Assembly (NCBI GenBank): GCA_024679435.1
Contig: JAIBDK010000030.1
Coordinates: 1 to 12,738, forward strand
DNA from: Gammaproteobacteria bacterium
GTDB taxonomy: Bacteria > Pseudomonadota > Gammaproteobacteria > Arenicellales > Poriferihabitantaceae
Direction of reading: 5' to 3'
DNA: 12,738 nucleotides
The position numbers were made by a program, and so were the translations under genes. Below the pieces are notes generated by a model. The model was not told where the DNA came from and searched no databases. It saw only the letters and a list, made by a program, of their open reading frames with translations. Shown here piece after piece: positions 1-8,265 of the stretch (the first letter of the stretch is position 1; each line of letters starts with the position of its first letter).

Positions 1-401
1 AGCACTGAATGCGGATCACCTCCATTAGCTAACGAATAGAAAAATTCATTGTATCTATCAAATAACGCTTCATGACTGTCATGTCTGTGCAAAAGCTTCA
101 TCAACAACTCGTTAACATAATACCCACAATTAATTCCATTTTTATCGGGAAGTGGCAAAAAACCCTGATGCTCGATACTGGTAAGTATCGGTAATTCGCC
201 TTTTCCAGTCCAGCTGATCAACAATGGCTTGAAGGGCAAAAACAATCCCTGTGACTGAGTCTTTCTCTTTCGACATCCTTTGCCTATGAGTGTAAGTCTT
301 CCGTGGTCACGTGAGAAGATATCCAGCAGCAAGCTGGTCTCACTATAGGGCCTGCGGTGAAGTAAATAGGCGGCTTGCTGTTCTATCTTAGCTCGGGCCA
401 A
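1..401 (-). CDS. recO: DNA repair protein RecO, N-terminal part (cut by window start)
   Basis: An open frame of about 133 codons reads leftward off the window edge. Visible landmarks are AYLLHRRPYSETSLLLDIFS near residues 11-30, GRLTLIGKG, FLPFKPLLISWTGKGEL, and YYVNELLMKLLHRHDSHEALF. This is the RecO oligonucleotide-binding N-terminal domain followed by the start of the helical domain. RecO works with RecF and RecR to load RecA onto SSB-coated single-stranded DNA during gap repair. The frame is closed by a stop inside era and has no ATG or GTG upstream of the homologous region, so the start is most likely TTG at 401. It is preceded by GAGG seven bases upstream and lies two bases after the era stop, which implies translational coupling to era. 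The zinc-binding and C-terminal parts are outside the window. Confidence 0.93.
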   Translation of the reverse strand, partial: MARAKIEQQAAYLLHRRPYSETSLLLDIFSRDHGRLTLIGKGCRKRKTQSQGLFLPFKPLLISWTGKGELPILTSIEHQGFLPLPDKNGINCGYYVNELLMKLLHRHDSHEALFDRYNEFFYSLANGGDPHSV

Positions 402-403
402 CT

Positions 404-1300
404 CTAGTCCTCGCTGTAACCCAGCGAACGAAGCAGGTTTTCCTGATCACCCCAACCCTTTTTAACTTTCACCCACAAGTTCAGATATACCTTCTGAACA
501 AAAGCTTTTTCCATTTGCACGCGGGCACGGCTGCCAAGTAGTTTTAACTGTTGCCCTTCTCTCCCAATTACAATTGATTTTTGACTCGTTTTTTCGACCC
601 AAATAACAGCATCAATGTTCAATACTCCATTATCCCCTTCCTGAAACTTGGATATTTCTACAGCGATGGAATACGGTAGTTCCTGTCCCAATGCCAGAAA
701 TGTCTGCTCCCGCACAAATTCCGATGCCATAAATCTTTGGGAACGATCAGTAATTTGTTCTTCCGGAAAACCGGGCGGACCCGGAGGAAGATGGCGTGCA
801 ATCAGGTTCAGAAGGCCTTCACGATCTTTCATTTTAAGAGCAGAAACAGGAACAATATCAACAAAACTATGCAATTTACTGGACCGTTCTATTAAGGGTA
901 AAAGCTCAGCTTTGTTCTTTAGCTTATCTATTTTATTGATGAAAAGCATAATAGGTGTTGACTTGGATTTCGCTTTTTCAAAAGCATCTCTCATTTCAAC
1001 GGTCCAGCCCTTTTGATCAATCATAAAAATGATCAGATCTACGTCCGTCATACTGGTAATAGCCGTTCTATTAATAACCCGGTTGAGACTCTTTTTCTGG
1101 TCGCTATGAATGCCAGGCGTATCTACAAAAACCAACTGATAATCTGGTTGACTGCAGATTCCAAGAATACGGTGCCGTGTTGTCTGGGGTCGTCGAGAAA
1201 TAATTGAAATTTTCTGGCCAACCAGTTGATTGAGCAAAGTCGACTTGCCAACATTTGGCGAACCGACTAGCGCCACATAACCGAATTTATGATTACTCAT
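404..1300 (-). CDS. era: GTPase Era, ribosome assembly factor
   Basis: Era is an essential GTPase that binds the 3' end of 16S rRNA and the 30S subunit, coupling ribosome maturation to growth. The 298-residue length is normal. The GTPase domain shows G1 GSPNVGKST (13-21), the switch I segment RRPQTTRH (36-43), G3 DTPG (60-63), G4 NKID (122-125) and G5 SAL (153-155). The C-terminal type-2 KH domain carries the RNA-binding loop IGREGQQLKLLG. The ATG start at 1300 gives the usual short N-terminus before the first strand; GGAG lies 11 bases upstream. It lies 28 bases downstream of the rnc stop and directly upstream of recO, the conserved rnc-era-recO order, and is probably co-transcribed with both. 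Confidence 0.98.
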   Translation of the reverse strand: MSNHKFGYVALVGSPNVGKSTLLNQLVGQKISIISRRPQTTRHRILGICSQPDYQLVFVDTPGIHSDQKKSLNRVINRTAITSMTDVDLIIFMIDQKGWTVEMRDAFEKAKSKSTPIMLFINKIDKLKNKAELLPLIERSSKLHSFVDIVPVSALKMKDREGLLNLIARHLPPGPPGFPEEQITDRSQRFMASEFVREQTFLALGQELPYSIAVEISKFQEGDNGVLNIDAVIWVEKTSQKSIVIGREGQQLKLLGSRARVQMEKAFVQKVYLNLWVKVKKGWGDQENLLRSLGYSED

Positions 1301-1328
1301 AACTCTTCAAGCTCCAGACGCTTTTCTA

Positions 1329-2006
1329 TCATTGCGCCTTAGATGACAATTTCAACATCGCTTGAGCGGCAGCGGTTTGCTCAGCCAATTTTCTGCTTTT
1401 CCCAACTCCCTGAAACTCGTAATTAAACGCAGGAATCCGGCAAGTAACGGTAAACATGAGATCATGTGCAGCACCGGACTCCTCTACCACTTCATAAATC
1501 GGCAAAGCAAAATCCCGCTTTTGACAAAACTCCTGCAAGGTGGTTTTACTATCTTTCAACCCAGCGGGCTTAATAGACTCCAGCATATTTTTGTAAATCT
1601 CCAGCAATAACACCTCAACACTTGAAATCCCCCCGTCAAGGTAAACTGCACCGACGACAGATTCAAAAGCATCGGACAATACAGAATCGCGATTAAAGCC
1701 CCCACTTTTCAATTCACCCCCTCCCATTATCAAAAGTGGTTGCATTTCAAGGCTTCTTGCAATTGCAGCTAGCGTATTTTCTCTCACGAGGCTCGCCCGC
1801 ATTTTAGTCAACGCACCTTCTGATTCGCTTGGAAAACGCCTAAAAAGCTTATCAGCAACAAAAAATCCAATGATGCTGTCACCAAGGAATTCAAGCCTCT
1901 CGTTGTTCGGACGGCCCACACTTCGATGTGAAAGAGCTCGTTTTAACAAACTTAAATTGTTGAATTGATACCCTAATCTTGACTGAAAACGATCAAGGTT
2001 ATCCAT
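1329..2006 (-). CDS. rnc: Ribonuclease III
   Basis: RNase III cleaves double-stranded RNA, separating 16S and 23S precursors and processing some mRNAs and regulatory RNAs. The 225-residue protein has the family signature NERLEFLGDS (35-44), with metal-site residues E36, E39 and D43. The second acidic pair is D112 and E115 in SDAFESVVGA. The C-terminal double-stranded RNA-binding domain spans roughly 152-221, beginning KTTLQEFCQK and ending with the conserved AEQTAAAQAMLKL helix. All catalytic acids are present, so the enzyme should be active. The start is ATG at 2006, 41 bases after the DUF4845 stop, with only a weak ribosome-binding site. The frame ends in tandem stops (TGA TAG). In E. coli RNase III autoregulates its own operon through a 5' stem-loop; no comparable long stem is evident here. 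Confidence 0.98.
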   Translation of the reverse strand: MDNLDRFQSRLGYQFNNLSLLKRALSHRSVGRPNNERLEFLGDSIIGFFVADKLFRRFPSESEGALTKMRASLVRENTLAAIARSLEMQPLLIMGGGELKSGGFNRDSVLSDAFESVVGAVYLDGGISSVEVLLLEIYKNMLESIKPAGLKDSKTTLQEFCQKRDFALPIYEVVEESGAAHDLMFTVTCRIPAFNYEFQGVGKSRKLAEQTAAAQAMLKLSSKAQ

Positions 2007-2047
2007 GGGATATAAAGAACAAGCGGCTAAAAATTCCGGAACAAAAA

Positions 2048-2437
2048 TCAGGTACCGGGTTTGGCAATCACGTGATTCTCAAAATCAAATAACAGACTGA
2101 TATTATAGGCCAGCGGTACGACAAGCTCATAGTCTATGGATAAGTTTCTATTTCCATCAGCGTTTCTGACTTTAAATGCTTTATCCAGATTCACTATCTG
2201 ATCTCCATAATCAATATTCAATTTTCGATTCAAAAGTCTAATCATTTTAGCTCTGCTCATTTCCATAATACGAGGCTCTTCCGTCAGCGACTCAAGTGCA
2301 TTATGTAATTTTCTGTTATCGATATAAGGAGGAATACCGATCACCAACAAATAAGCGGTACACACCACCAGAACAGAACCCCAAATAAATCCCCAAAAGG
2401 AAAGACCGCGTTGCTTGTACTTATTTTGAAATTTCAT
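2048..2437 (-). CDS. DUF4845 family single-span membrane protein
   Basis: A 129-residue protein with a short basic N-terminus (KYKQRGLSFWG, 6-16), one hydrophobic segment at about 13-35, then a soluble domain of about 90 residues. The segment includes FWGFIWGSVLVVCTAYLLVI and is followed by GIPPYIDN. This layout, and the position between lepB and rnc, match the DUF4845 family found across Gammaproteobacteria. Its function is not known to me. The topology suggests an inner-membrane anchor with the domain in the periplasm, somewhat like a pilin or type II secretion minor component, but no prepilin cleavage site with the expected glycine-glutamate is clear. ATG at 2437 has GGTGG about seven bases upstream. 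A candidate promoter lies about 45 bases upstream, so it may lead a DUF4845-rnc-era-recO transcript. Confidence 0.85.
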   Translation of the reverse strand: MKFQNKYKQRGLSFWGFIWGSVLVVCTAYLLVIGIPPYIDNRKLHNALESLTEEPRIMEMSRAKMIRLLNRKLNIDYGDQIVNLDKAFKVRNADGNRNLSIDYELVVPLAYNISLLFDFENHVIAKPGT

Positions 2438-2481
2438 ATGACGCCACCATAAAAGTTATGCTTACCAATACTCAGAATAAT

Positions 2482-2510
2482 ATTATCATCAATTCGACCT
2501 CATACTTCAA
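2482..2510 (-). promoter_or_regulatory. Candidate sigma70 promoter upstream of DUF4845-rnc-era-recO
   Basis: Reading on the minus strand, a -35-like TTGAAG (2505-2510) is followed after exactly 17 bases by a -10-like GATAAT (2482-2487). These match the consensus at four and five of six positions. The site lies in the 99-base gap between the lepB stop and the DUF4845 start, and would give a leader of roughly 40 bases. It would let rnc-era-recO be expressed independently of lepA-lepB. The call rests only on sequence resemblance, and AT-rich gaps give such matches by chance. Confidence 0.4.
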
Positions 2511-2536
2511 TCCAGTCTGACAATGTGATCAGAAAC

Positions 2537-3322
2537 TTAATCTATAAAGTCGCCAATCCTGCTCCACTCTACCCCGCCGCCAGTCGTACTTTTCCAACTG
2601 AACCAAATAAAGAAAGCCCGGCCAACGACATGACTTTCCGGGACAAATCGCCAATATCGGCTGTCATTACTGTGATCACGGTTATCGCCCATTACAAAAT
2701 AATGCCCTTCAGGAACGGTAACACTCTCAAGGTTCCGGGAATTTCGACTTTTATCAATAAGGATAGTGTGGCTTTCGCCAGCTATGGATTCACGGTATTG
2801 ATCTGCGATCTGCCCCTTCATTTTCTGCTGTTTAAAAGCAAAAACGCCATCGGATTCAACCGATACCGTCACACCATTGATTGAGAGCTTTTTATTTTTA
2901 TAAGAAAGCACATCACCCGGCAAACCGACGACACGTTTAATAAAATTAAGCTTTGGGTTAACCGGGTAGCGAAAAACCATAACATCACCCCGATCCGGCG
3001 TTCCCAGAGGAATTATTTTTTTATTGATAACGGGGATGCGAATCCCATATTGAAATTTATTAACCAGAATAAAGTCTCCAATGTACAACGTCGGCAACAT
3101 TGAGCCTGAGGGAATTCTAAACGGTTCAACGATGAAAGATCGAAGCACAAAAACAATCAGAATAACGGGGAAAAGTGCCCGGGCATATTCGACTAAAATG
3201 GGTTGTTTGTTTTCGATACCGGCTGCAGGAAGTGCATTTCGCCCCCGCGTGATGAACTTGTACAGCAAAATAATACCGCCGGATACCAGCAACGCAAAAA
3301 ATAAAATTAAAGAAAAATCCAC
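2537..3322 (-). CDS. lepB: Signal peptidase I
   Basis: LepB removes signal peptides from exported proteins at the periplasmic face of the inner membrane. The 261-residue protein has two hydrophobic spans (about 3-22 and 48-62), matching the E. coli topology. The catalytic serine is S74 in PSGSMLPTL and the general-base lysine is K129 in NFIKRVVGLPGD, forming the Ser-Lys dyad of family S26. The box E motif GDNRDHSNDSRYW begins at 212. The start is GTG at 3322, the codon that gives the normal N-terminus; a weak GGA lies nine bases upstream. It sits 56 bases after the lepA stop and is very likely co-transcribed with lepA. Length and all motifs are intact. Confidence 0.97.
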   Translation of the reverse strand: MDFSLILFFALLVSGGIILLYKFITRGRNALPAAGIENKQPILVEYARALFPVILIVFVLRSFIVEPFRIPSGSMLPTLYIGDFILVNKFQYGIRIPVINKKIIPLGTPDRGDVMVFRYPVNPKLNFIKRVVGLPGDVLSYKNKKLSINGVTVSVESDGVFAFKQQKMKGQIADQYRESIAGESHTILIDKSRNSRNLESVTVPEGHYFVMGDNRDHSNDSRYWRFVPESHVVGRAFFIWFSWKSTTGGGVEWSRIGDFID

Positions 3323-3378
3323 ATCAAATTCCGAGTTTTAAAGTTATAGTTTATTCGAAACATCCAAATATTAAAGAT

Positions 3379-5220
3379 TTAGTCCCTGTCGACTTTAAGC
3401 ACTGATAAAAATGCTTCCTGGGGAATTTCAACAGAACCTATTTGTTTCATCCGTTTTTTTCCGGCTTTCTGTTTTTCGAGCAGCTTACGCTTTCTTGTTA
3501 TATCTCCCCCATAACACTTTGCGGTAACATTTTTTCTGAGAGCTTTTACGGTTTCTCTGGATATAATTTTTGAGCCGATCGCCGCCTGTATGGCCACATC
3601 AAACATTTGTCTCGGGATCAGTTTTCGCATACGACTTACCAGGTCCCGAGCCCGATACTGACTTTGTTCCCGGTGCACCAGGACCGCAAGCGGATCCACC
3701 TTCTCGCCGTTAATCAGGATGTCTACTTTAACCATGTCTGCCGGCTGACTTTCGATAATTTCATAATCCAACGAGCCATAACCTCTAGACACTGATTTGA
3801 GCTGATCAAAAAAATCAACTACCACTTCCGTCAATGGCATATCAAATTCGAGCATCACCTGACGACCGTGATAATGAATATTTTTTTGCACACCGCGGCG
3901 TTCTACGCAAAGTGTCATTACCGCGCCCACATACTCATTTGGCAACAAAATCCGGGCTAGAATAAAAGGCTCCATGATCATTTCAATGCTGGAAAGATCG
4001 GGAAGTGCTGCAGGATTGTCAATCTCGATTACATCGCCATTTTTCTTTCTGATTTCGTATACTACAGTAGGTGCTGTTGTAATCAGATCGAGTTGATATT
4101 CGCGCTCAAGGCGTTCCTGAACGATTTCCATATGCAGCATTCCCAGGAAACCGCAACGAAAACCAAAACCCAGCGCCTGGGACGATTCTGGTTCAAAAAC
4201 CAGAGAAGCATCATTTAAGCTGAGTTTATCCAGAGCAACCCGAAATGCTTCAAAATCAGCACTGTTAATAGGATAAAGCCCCGCGAAGACTGTTGGCTTT
4301 ACTTCTTTAAACCCACCCAAAGCCTCAGTGGCGGGTGAATTTGCCAATGTCACGGTATCTCCAACTTTGGCCGAGTGAATATCTTTTAATCCGGCAATCA
4401 TAAAACCAACATTACCCACGGTAAGTCTGGATACTTTCTCCGGTTTCGGGGTAAAGACACCAACATTTTCAACCAGAAAATCTCTCCCGGTGGACATCAT
4501 TCGGATTTTTGTTTTTGCCGCTTCAAGAGAGCCATCCATGATCCTGATGAGAGAGACCACCCCTAAATAATTATCGAACCATGAATCGAGAACAAGCGCT
4601 CTTAGATTTCCATTGACATCTCCAGTCGGCGGCGGCAAGAGGTGGACAATTTGTTCCAGAACTTCCTCGACCCCGATTCCGGTTTTTGCACTGACCGATA
4701 ACGCCTCGGTACTGTCGATACCAATTACATCCTCTATTTCCTGTAAAACACGATCAGGCTCTGCAGCCGGGAGATCGATCTTATTTAGAACGGGTATCAC
4801 AGTCAGTCCGAGGTCAACAGCCGTATAACAATTAGCGACGGTCTGGGCTTCAACACCCTGAGCAGCATCAACGACGAGCAGTGCGCCCTCACAGGCACTT
4901 AAGGAACGAGAAACTTCGTAAGAAAAATCTACGTGCCCTGGTGTATCGATTAGATTCAGCTGATAGGTCTTCCCATCTTTTGCAAGATAACTCAAACTAA
5001 CGCTTTGAGCCTTAATGGTAATACCCCTTTCTCGCTCGATATCCATAGAATCAAGAACCTGTTCCTTCATCTCCCTTTTTTCGAGACCTCCACATACCTG
5101 AATAAATCGATCCGCCAGAGTCGATTTGCCATGATCGACGTGGGCAATAATGGAGAAATTGCGTATTAGCGCAGGGTCGTGATTGACTGAGGCAAGTAGA
5201 GACATAGAAACAGTATTCAA
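3379..5220 (-). CDS. lepA: Elongation factor 4 (LepA), ribosome-associated GTPase
   Basis: LepA/EF4 is a translational GTPase that acts on the ribosome in translation quality control or initiation and 30S biogenesis. Domain I has G1 AHVDHGKST (26-34), the switch I RGITI (65-69), G3 DTPGH (92-96) and G4 NKID (146-149). The LepA-specific C-terminal domain is present, with AKCYGGDITRKRKLLEKQK and GSVEIPQEAFLSVL near the end. At 613 residues it is about 14 longer than the E. coli protein, all at the N-terminus. The first candidate start is TTG at 5220, with AAGGG only two bases upstream; ATG at 5205 is equally possible, though its spacing to AAGGG is long. Homology begins at about residue 19 (LIRNFSIIAH), so it does not settle the start. 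It heads the lepA-lepB cluster and is divergent from ppc. Confidence 0.98.
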   Translation of the reverse strand: MNTVSMSLLASVNHDPALIRNFSIIAHVDHGKSTLADRFIQVCGGLEKREMKEQVLDSMDIERERGITIKAQSVSLSYLAKDGKTYQLNLIDTPGHVDFSYEVSRSLSACEGALLVVDAAQGVEAQTVANCYTAVDLGLTVIPVLNKIDLPAAEPDRVLQEIEDVIGIDSTEALSVSAKTGIGVEEVLEQIVHLLPPPTGDVNGNLRALVLDSWFDNYLGVVSLIRIMDGSLEAAKTKIRMMSTGRDFLVENVGVFTPKPEKVSRLTVGNVGFMIAGLKDIHSAKVGDTVTLANSPATEALGGFKEVKPTVFAGLYPINSADFEAFRVALDKLSLNDASLVFEPESSQALGFGFRCGFLGMLHMEIVQERLEREYQLDLITTAPTVVYEIRKKNGDVIEIDNPAALPDLSSIEMIMEPFILARILLPNEYVGAVMTLCVERRGVQKNIHYHGRQVMLEFDMPLTEVVVDFFDQLKSVSRGYGSLDYEIIESQPADMVKVDILINGEKVDPLAVLVHREQSQYRARDLVSRMRKLIPRQMFDVAIQAAIGSKIISRETVKALRKNVTAKCYGGDITRKRKLLEKQKAGKKRMKQIGSVEIPQEAFLSVLKVDRD

Positions 5221-5520
5221 ATCCCTTGAACACGGGGACAGACATTAGCGGATTAAGTTAGTTGTTCTAAAGAATATTCTGATGGGACTGTGAAATAGTC
5301 ATTCTGGTTACAGCACTTTTAAGACAGAGCGGATTCTACCTTTTCCTCAGTTTGAGTGCGCGAGTATTTTACCACCTACTGGATTTGCCGAAGTTTAACG
5401 GAATAAGGCAAACTAATCATTATATTACAGAGATTTGATGACGCTTTAGAACCTTATTGACTACTTCTCGACGGTTCTCGTATAAACTCGTGATTTGCTC
5501 ACCGTAAACCAGGGCTAATC
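5221..5520. other. Divergent intergenic region between lepA and ppc
   Basis: No gene is seen in these 300 bases. Facing ppc is a strong promoter, listed separately. Facing lepA are two weaker candidates on the minus strand. One is an extended -10 element TGGTAAAAT at 5366-5374. The other is a perfect TATAAT, read from ATTATA at 5419-5424, without a good -35. Either would give lepA a leader of more than 130 bases. The region contains no rseABC or mucD genes, which precede lepA in many gammaproteobacteria. Confidence 0.5.
5457..5486 (+). promoter_or_regulatory. Sigma70-type promoter of ppc
   Basis: A -35 box TTGACT (5457-5462; five of six consensus positions) is followed after 18 bases by a -10 box TATAAA (5481-5486; five of six). 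Transcription would begin near 5493, leaving a leader of about 28 bases before the GTG start. A ribosome-binding site AGGG (5511-5514) lies six bases before that start. This is the best promoter match in the window and suggests fairly strong, simple expression of ppc. Confidence 0.75.
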
Positions 5521-8265
5521 GTGACTCCAGTTAATAAAATACAAAGCACTACTCAAACACAACCAGAATCACTGCGTTCTGACGTCAGATTATTGGGAAA
5601 TCTTCTCGGAGAAACCATCAAGAAACAACATGGCTCCGCACTGTATCAACAGGTAGAAGAAATTCGTGCGATTGCCAAGAAAGCCCGAGCTGGAGACTCA
5701 AGCCAGACACAGAAAATTATAGATATACTTTCAGGACTTGCATCTACCGAGCTGTTTAATCTTGCCCGCGCGTTTACACTGTTTCTTAATTTAGCCAATA
5801 TCGCCGAACAGCATCACCAGATCCGACAACGAAGAGAACTTGCAGTTTCAAAATTTACGTTCAGCGAAAATAGTGACGAAACAACTGATTCGCCGCATCC
5901 TGGTAGTTTCCTGGAATCTGAACTTAACAAACTGGTTAGTGTTGGCATTGATCCTGACCAACTTCATGAACAGGTGTGCCGTCTCAATATTGAGCTTGTT
6001 CTTACGGCTCATCCTACAGAGATTTTACGGCGGAGCGTATCATCAAAGTTCCTCAGAATTGCCGGTTTGCTGGAGCAGCGGGACCGAAAGGATTTGCTCG
6101 ATTCCGAGAAATACGAAATCCGGCTCGCGCTTGAACGTGCAATCACCGAAGTTTGGGAGACTGATGAAATCAGGCGTCTTCGACCTACGCCGGTGGACGA
6201 AGCGAAAACTGGATTAGTATGTATCGAGCACTCTATTTGGACCGTACTGCCTAAAATTCAGAGGGAACTGGATCACGCTTTGCTTAAACTCACAGGAAAA
6301 CGACTTCCAATAGATGCCGTACCGATACGTTTTGGGTCGTGGATGGGAGGTGACAGGGACGGAAATCCGAACACCACTCCCCGAGTTACCTCGCAGGTCT
6401 GCACCCTAACCCGGCTTAAAGCTGCAGAGTTATTCTGGACGGAAATCGATGAGCTTCGGCGTGACCTCTCCATGAGGAAATGTAATCAGGAATTGCGAGA
6501 CCGCGTTGGGAATGAAGCACAGGAACCCTATCGAAGTCTGCTGGAACAAGTGCAGTCTCGCCTCAAAGCAACGATAAAACATCACAGTAAGCTGCTCGAG
6601 GATTACAATCGGTTAGATCAAGCAACCGGACCCGCTAAACCCAGGCAGAAGATCTATCATTCTACAGAAGAACTTCGTAAGGAGTTGATGCTTTGCTACC
6701 GCTCTCTGATAGATTGCGGTGATGAATTAATTGGCGAGGGAAGACTTACCGACGTCATTCGTAAACTTAATGTCTTCGGGCTGACAATGTTCAAGCTTGA
6801 TATTCGACAGGAAGCAGGCCGGCATTCTGACGCAGTAAATGCAATTACTGAATATCTTGATCTAGGCAGCTATCTTGACTGGGACGAACCCAAACGACAA
6901 TCTTTTTTATTAAAAGAACTTGCCAGCAATCGGCCTCTCATTGCCTCTACCTTTCCCGGACCAGACGACGCGTCTGATGACGTTCGGGAGGTTTTGCAAA
7001 CATTCAGAATGCTGGCGGCGGAAAACCGCGAATCGTTTGGTGCGTACATTATTTCTATGGCTTCTCAACCATCAGATGTTCTGGCAGTCGCGTTACTGCA
7101 AAAAGAGTGTCGTGTATCAAACCCGCTTCGGGTAGTACCATTATTTGAACGACTCGATGCACTGGAAGGGGCATCCGACTGCATGGAAACGCTATTCAGC
7201 GCAGCCTGGTATAAAGAATATGTTAAAGGGTCTCAGGAAGTCATGATTGGCTACTCGGATTCTGCCAAAGATGCCGGAATTTTATCCGCTGCCTGGGGTC
7301 TATATCGGGCACAAGAACAGCTGGTCGGAATTTTTAAAAAGCATAAAATAAAACTGACGCTCTTTCATGGCCGCGGAGGAACGGTGGCCCGGGGCGGTGG
7401 CCCGTCTTATGAAGCCATACTTTCGCAACCTCCCGGCTCGGTTAACGGGTCAATCAGAATTACTGAACAAGGCGAGGTAATTCAAGCAAAATACGGGCTT
7501 CACGGAATGGCCATGGAAACCCTACAGGTCTATATCGGAGCCGTTCTTGAAGCGACCCTGACACCACCACCGATGCCGCAGAAAGAATGGCGTGACCAGA
7601 TGAAGCAGTTGTCGCAAAATGCAGTAACTGAATTTCATGAGGTAGTGCGCCATCATCCAAACTTTGTCCCGTATTTTCTTCAGGCTACTCCAGAGCAGGA
7701 AATCGGCAACTTAAAAATTGGAAGCCGTCCCGCCCGCCGCAGAAAAGGGGGTGGAATCCAGCATTTGAGAGCGATACCCTGGATATTTGCATGGACCCAG
7801 ACTAAATTGCTGTTACCCGCATGGCTTGGAGTCGGATCGGCGCTCGGAAAAGCAATAGAAAACGGCGATCGAAAGATTTTGCAGGAAATGCAACAAAATT
7901 GGCCGTTTTTCAAAGCTACACTGGATTCCATAGAAATGGTCTTCTCCAAGGCTAATCCCAACGTATCCGCAATCTATGATGAACGACTCGTTGAAGACAA
8001 ACTAAAACCGTTGGGCGTAGCCCTTCGTGAAAAGTATAACAACACGGCATCACTGTTACTGGATATAACCGGCCATCAAGTGCCTCTCGAAAACTCGCCA
8101 ATAGTGCGCCAATCCGTTAACGTCAGAAATACCTATGTCGTCCCGCTGAATTTGCTACAGGTCGAACTACTGGCGAGGATTCGGGAGGAAGAAGATGAAA
8201 CAGTAATGAACGCCCTTCTGGTTGCTATAAATGGTATTGCAGCTGGAATGCGGAATACAGGATAG
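5521..8265 (+). CDS. ppc: Phosphoenolpyruvate carboxylase
   Basis: This cytoplasmic enzyme adds bicarbonate to phosphoenolpyruvate to give oxaloacetate and phosphate, refilling the TCA cycle. The 914-residue protein is about 30 residues longer than the E. coli enzyme, with part of the excess at the N-terminus. The catalytic histidine is H164 in VLTAHPTE. Further signatures are GSWMGGDRDGNP (272-283), GYSDSAKDAG, and FHGRGGT with R618, the equivalent of E. coli R587. It also has LRAIPWIFAWTQTKLLLPAW and the strictly conserved C-terminal MRNTG. Residues lining the aspartate allosteric site lie partly in these last motifs, so aspartate inhibition is plausible but inferred. The GTG start is supported by AGGG six bases upstream and by homology from about residue 18. 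It is transcribed alone, divergent from lepA. Confidence 0.98.
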   Translation: MTPVNKIQSTTQTQPESLRSDVRLLGNLLGETIKKQHGSALYQQVEEIRAIAKKARAGDSSQTQKIIDILSGLASTELFNLARAFTLFLNLANIAEQHHQIRQRRELAVSKFTFSENSDETTDSPHPGSFLESELNKLVSVGIDPDQLHEQVCRLNIELVLTAHPTEILRRSVSSKFLRIAGLLEQRDRKDLLDSEKYEIRLALERAITEVWETDEIRRLRPTPVDEAKTGLVCIEHSIWTVLPKIQRELDHALLKLTGKRLPIDAVPIRFGSWMGGDRDGNPNTTPRVTSQVCTLTRLKAAELFWTEIDELRRDLSMRKCNQELRDRVGNEAQEPYRSLLEQVQSRLKATIKHHSKLLEDYNRLDQATGPAKPRQKIYHSTEELRKELMLCYRSLIDCGDELIGEGRLTDVIRKLNVFGLTMFKLDIRQEAGRHSDAVNAITEYLDLGSYLDWDEPKRQSFLLKELASNRPLIASTFPGPDDASDDVREVLQTFRMLAAENRESFGAYIISMASQPSDVLAVALLQKECRVSNPLRVVPLFERLDALEGASDCMETLFSAAWYKEYVKGSQEVMIGYSDSAKDAGILSAAWGLYRAQEQLVGIFKKHKIKLTLFHGRGGTVARGGGPSYEAILSQPPGSVNGSIRITEQGEVIQAKYGLHGMAMETLQVYIGAVLEATLTPPPMPQKEWRDQMKQLSQNAVTEFHEVVRHHPNFVPYFLQATPEQEIGNLKIGSRPARRRKGGGIQHLRAIPWIFAWTQTKLLLPAWLGVGSALGKAIENGDRKILQEMQQNWPFFKATLDSIEMVFSKANPNVSAIYDERLVEDKLKPLGVALREKYNNTASLLLDITGHQVPLENSPIVRQSVNVRNTYVVPLNLLQVELLARIREEEDETVMNALLVAINGIAAGMRNTG

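Noticed and set aside
648..1016. 122-codon plus-strand ORF opposite era
   Set aside because: It is entirely antisense to a fully conserved era gene, and its protein shows no family features.
2525..2884. 119-codon plus-strand ORF opposite lepB
   Set aside because: It is antisense to conserved signal peptidase codons including the box E region, so it is a shadow frame.
5051..5245. Minus-strand ORF with ATG at 5245 overlapping the lepA start
   Set aside because: It is an alternative frame of lepA. The lepA frame alone carries the conserved GTPase motifs, and nothing indicates a frameshift.
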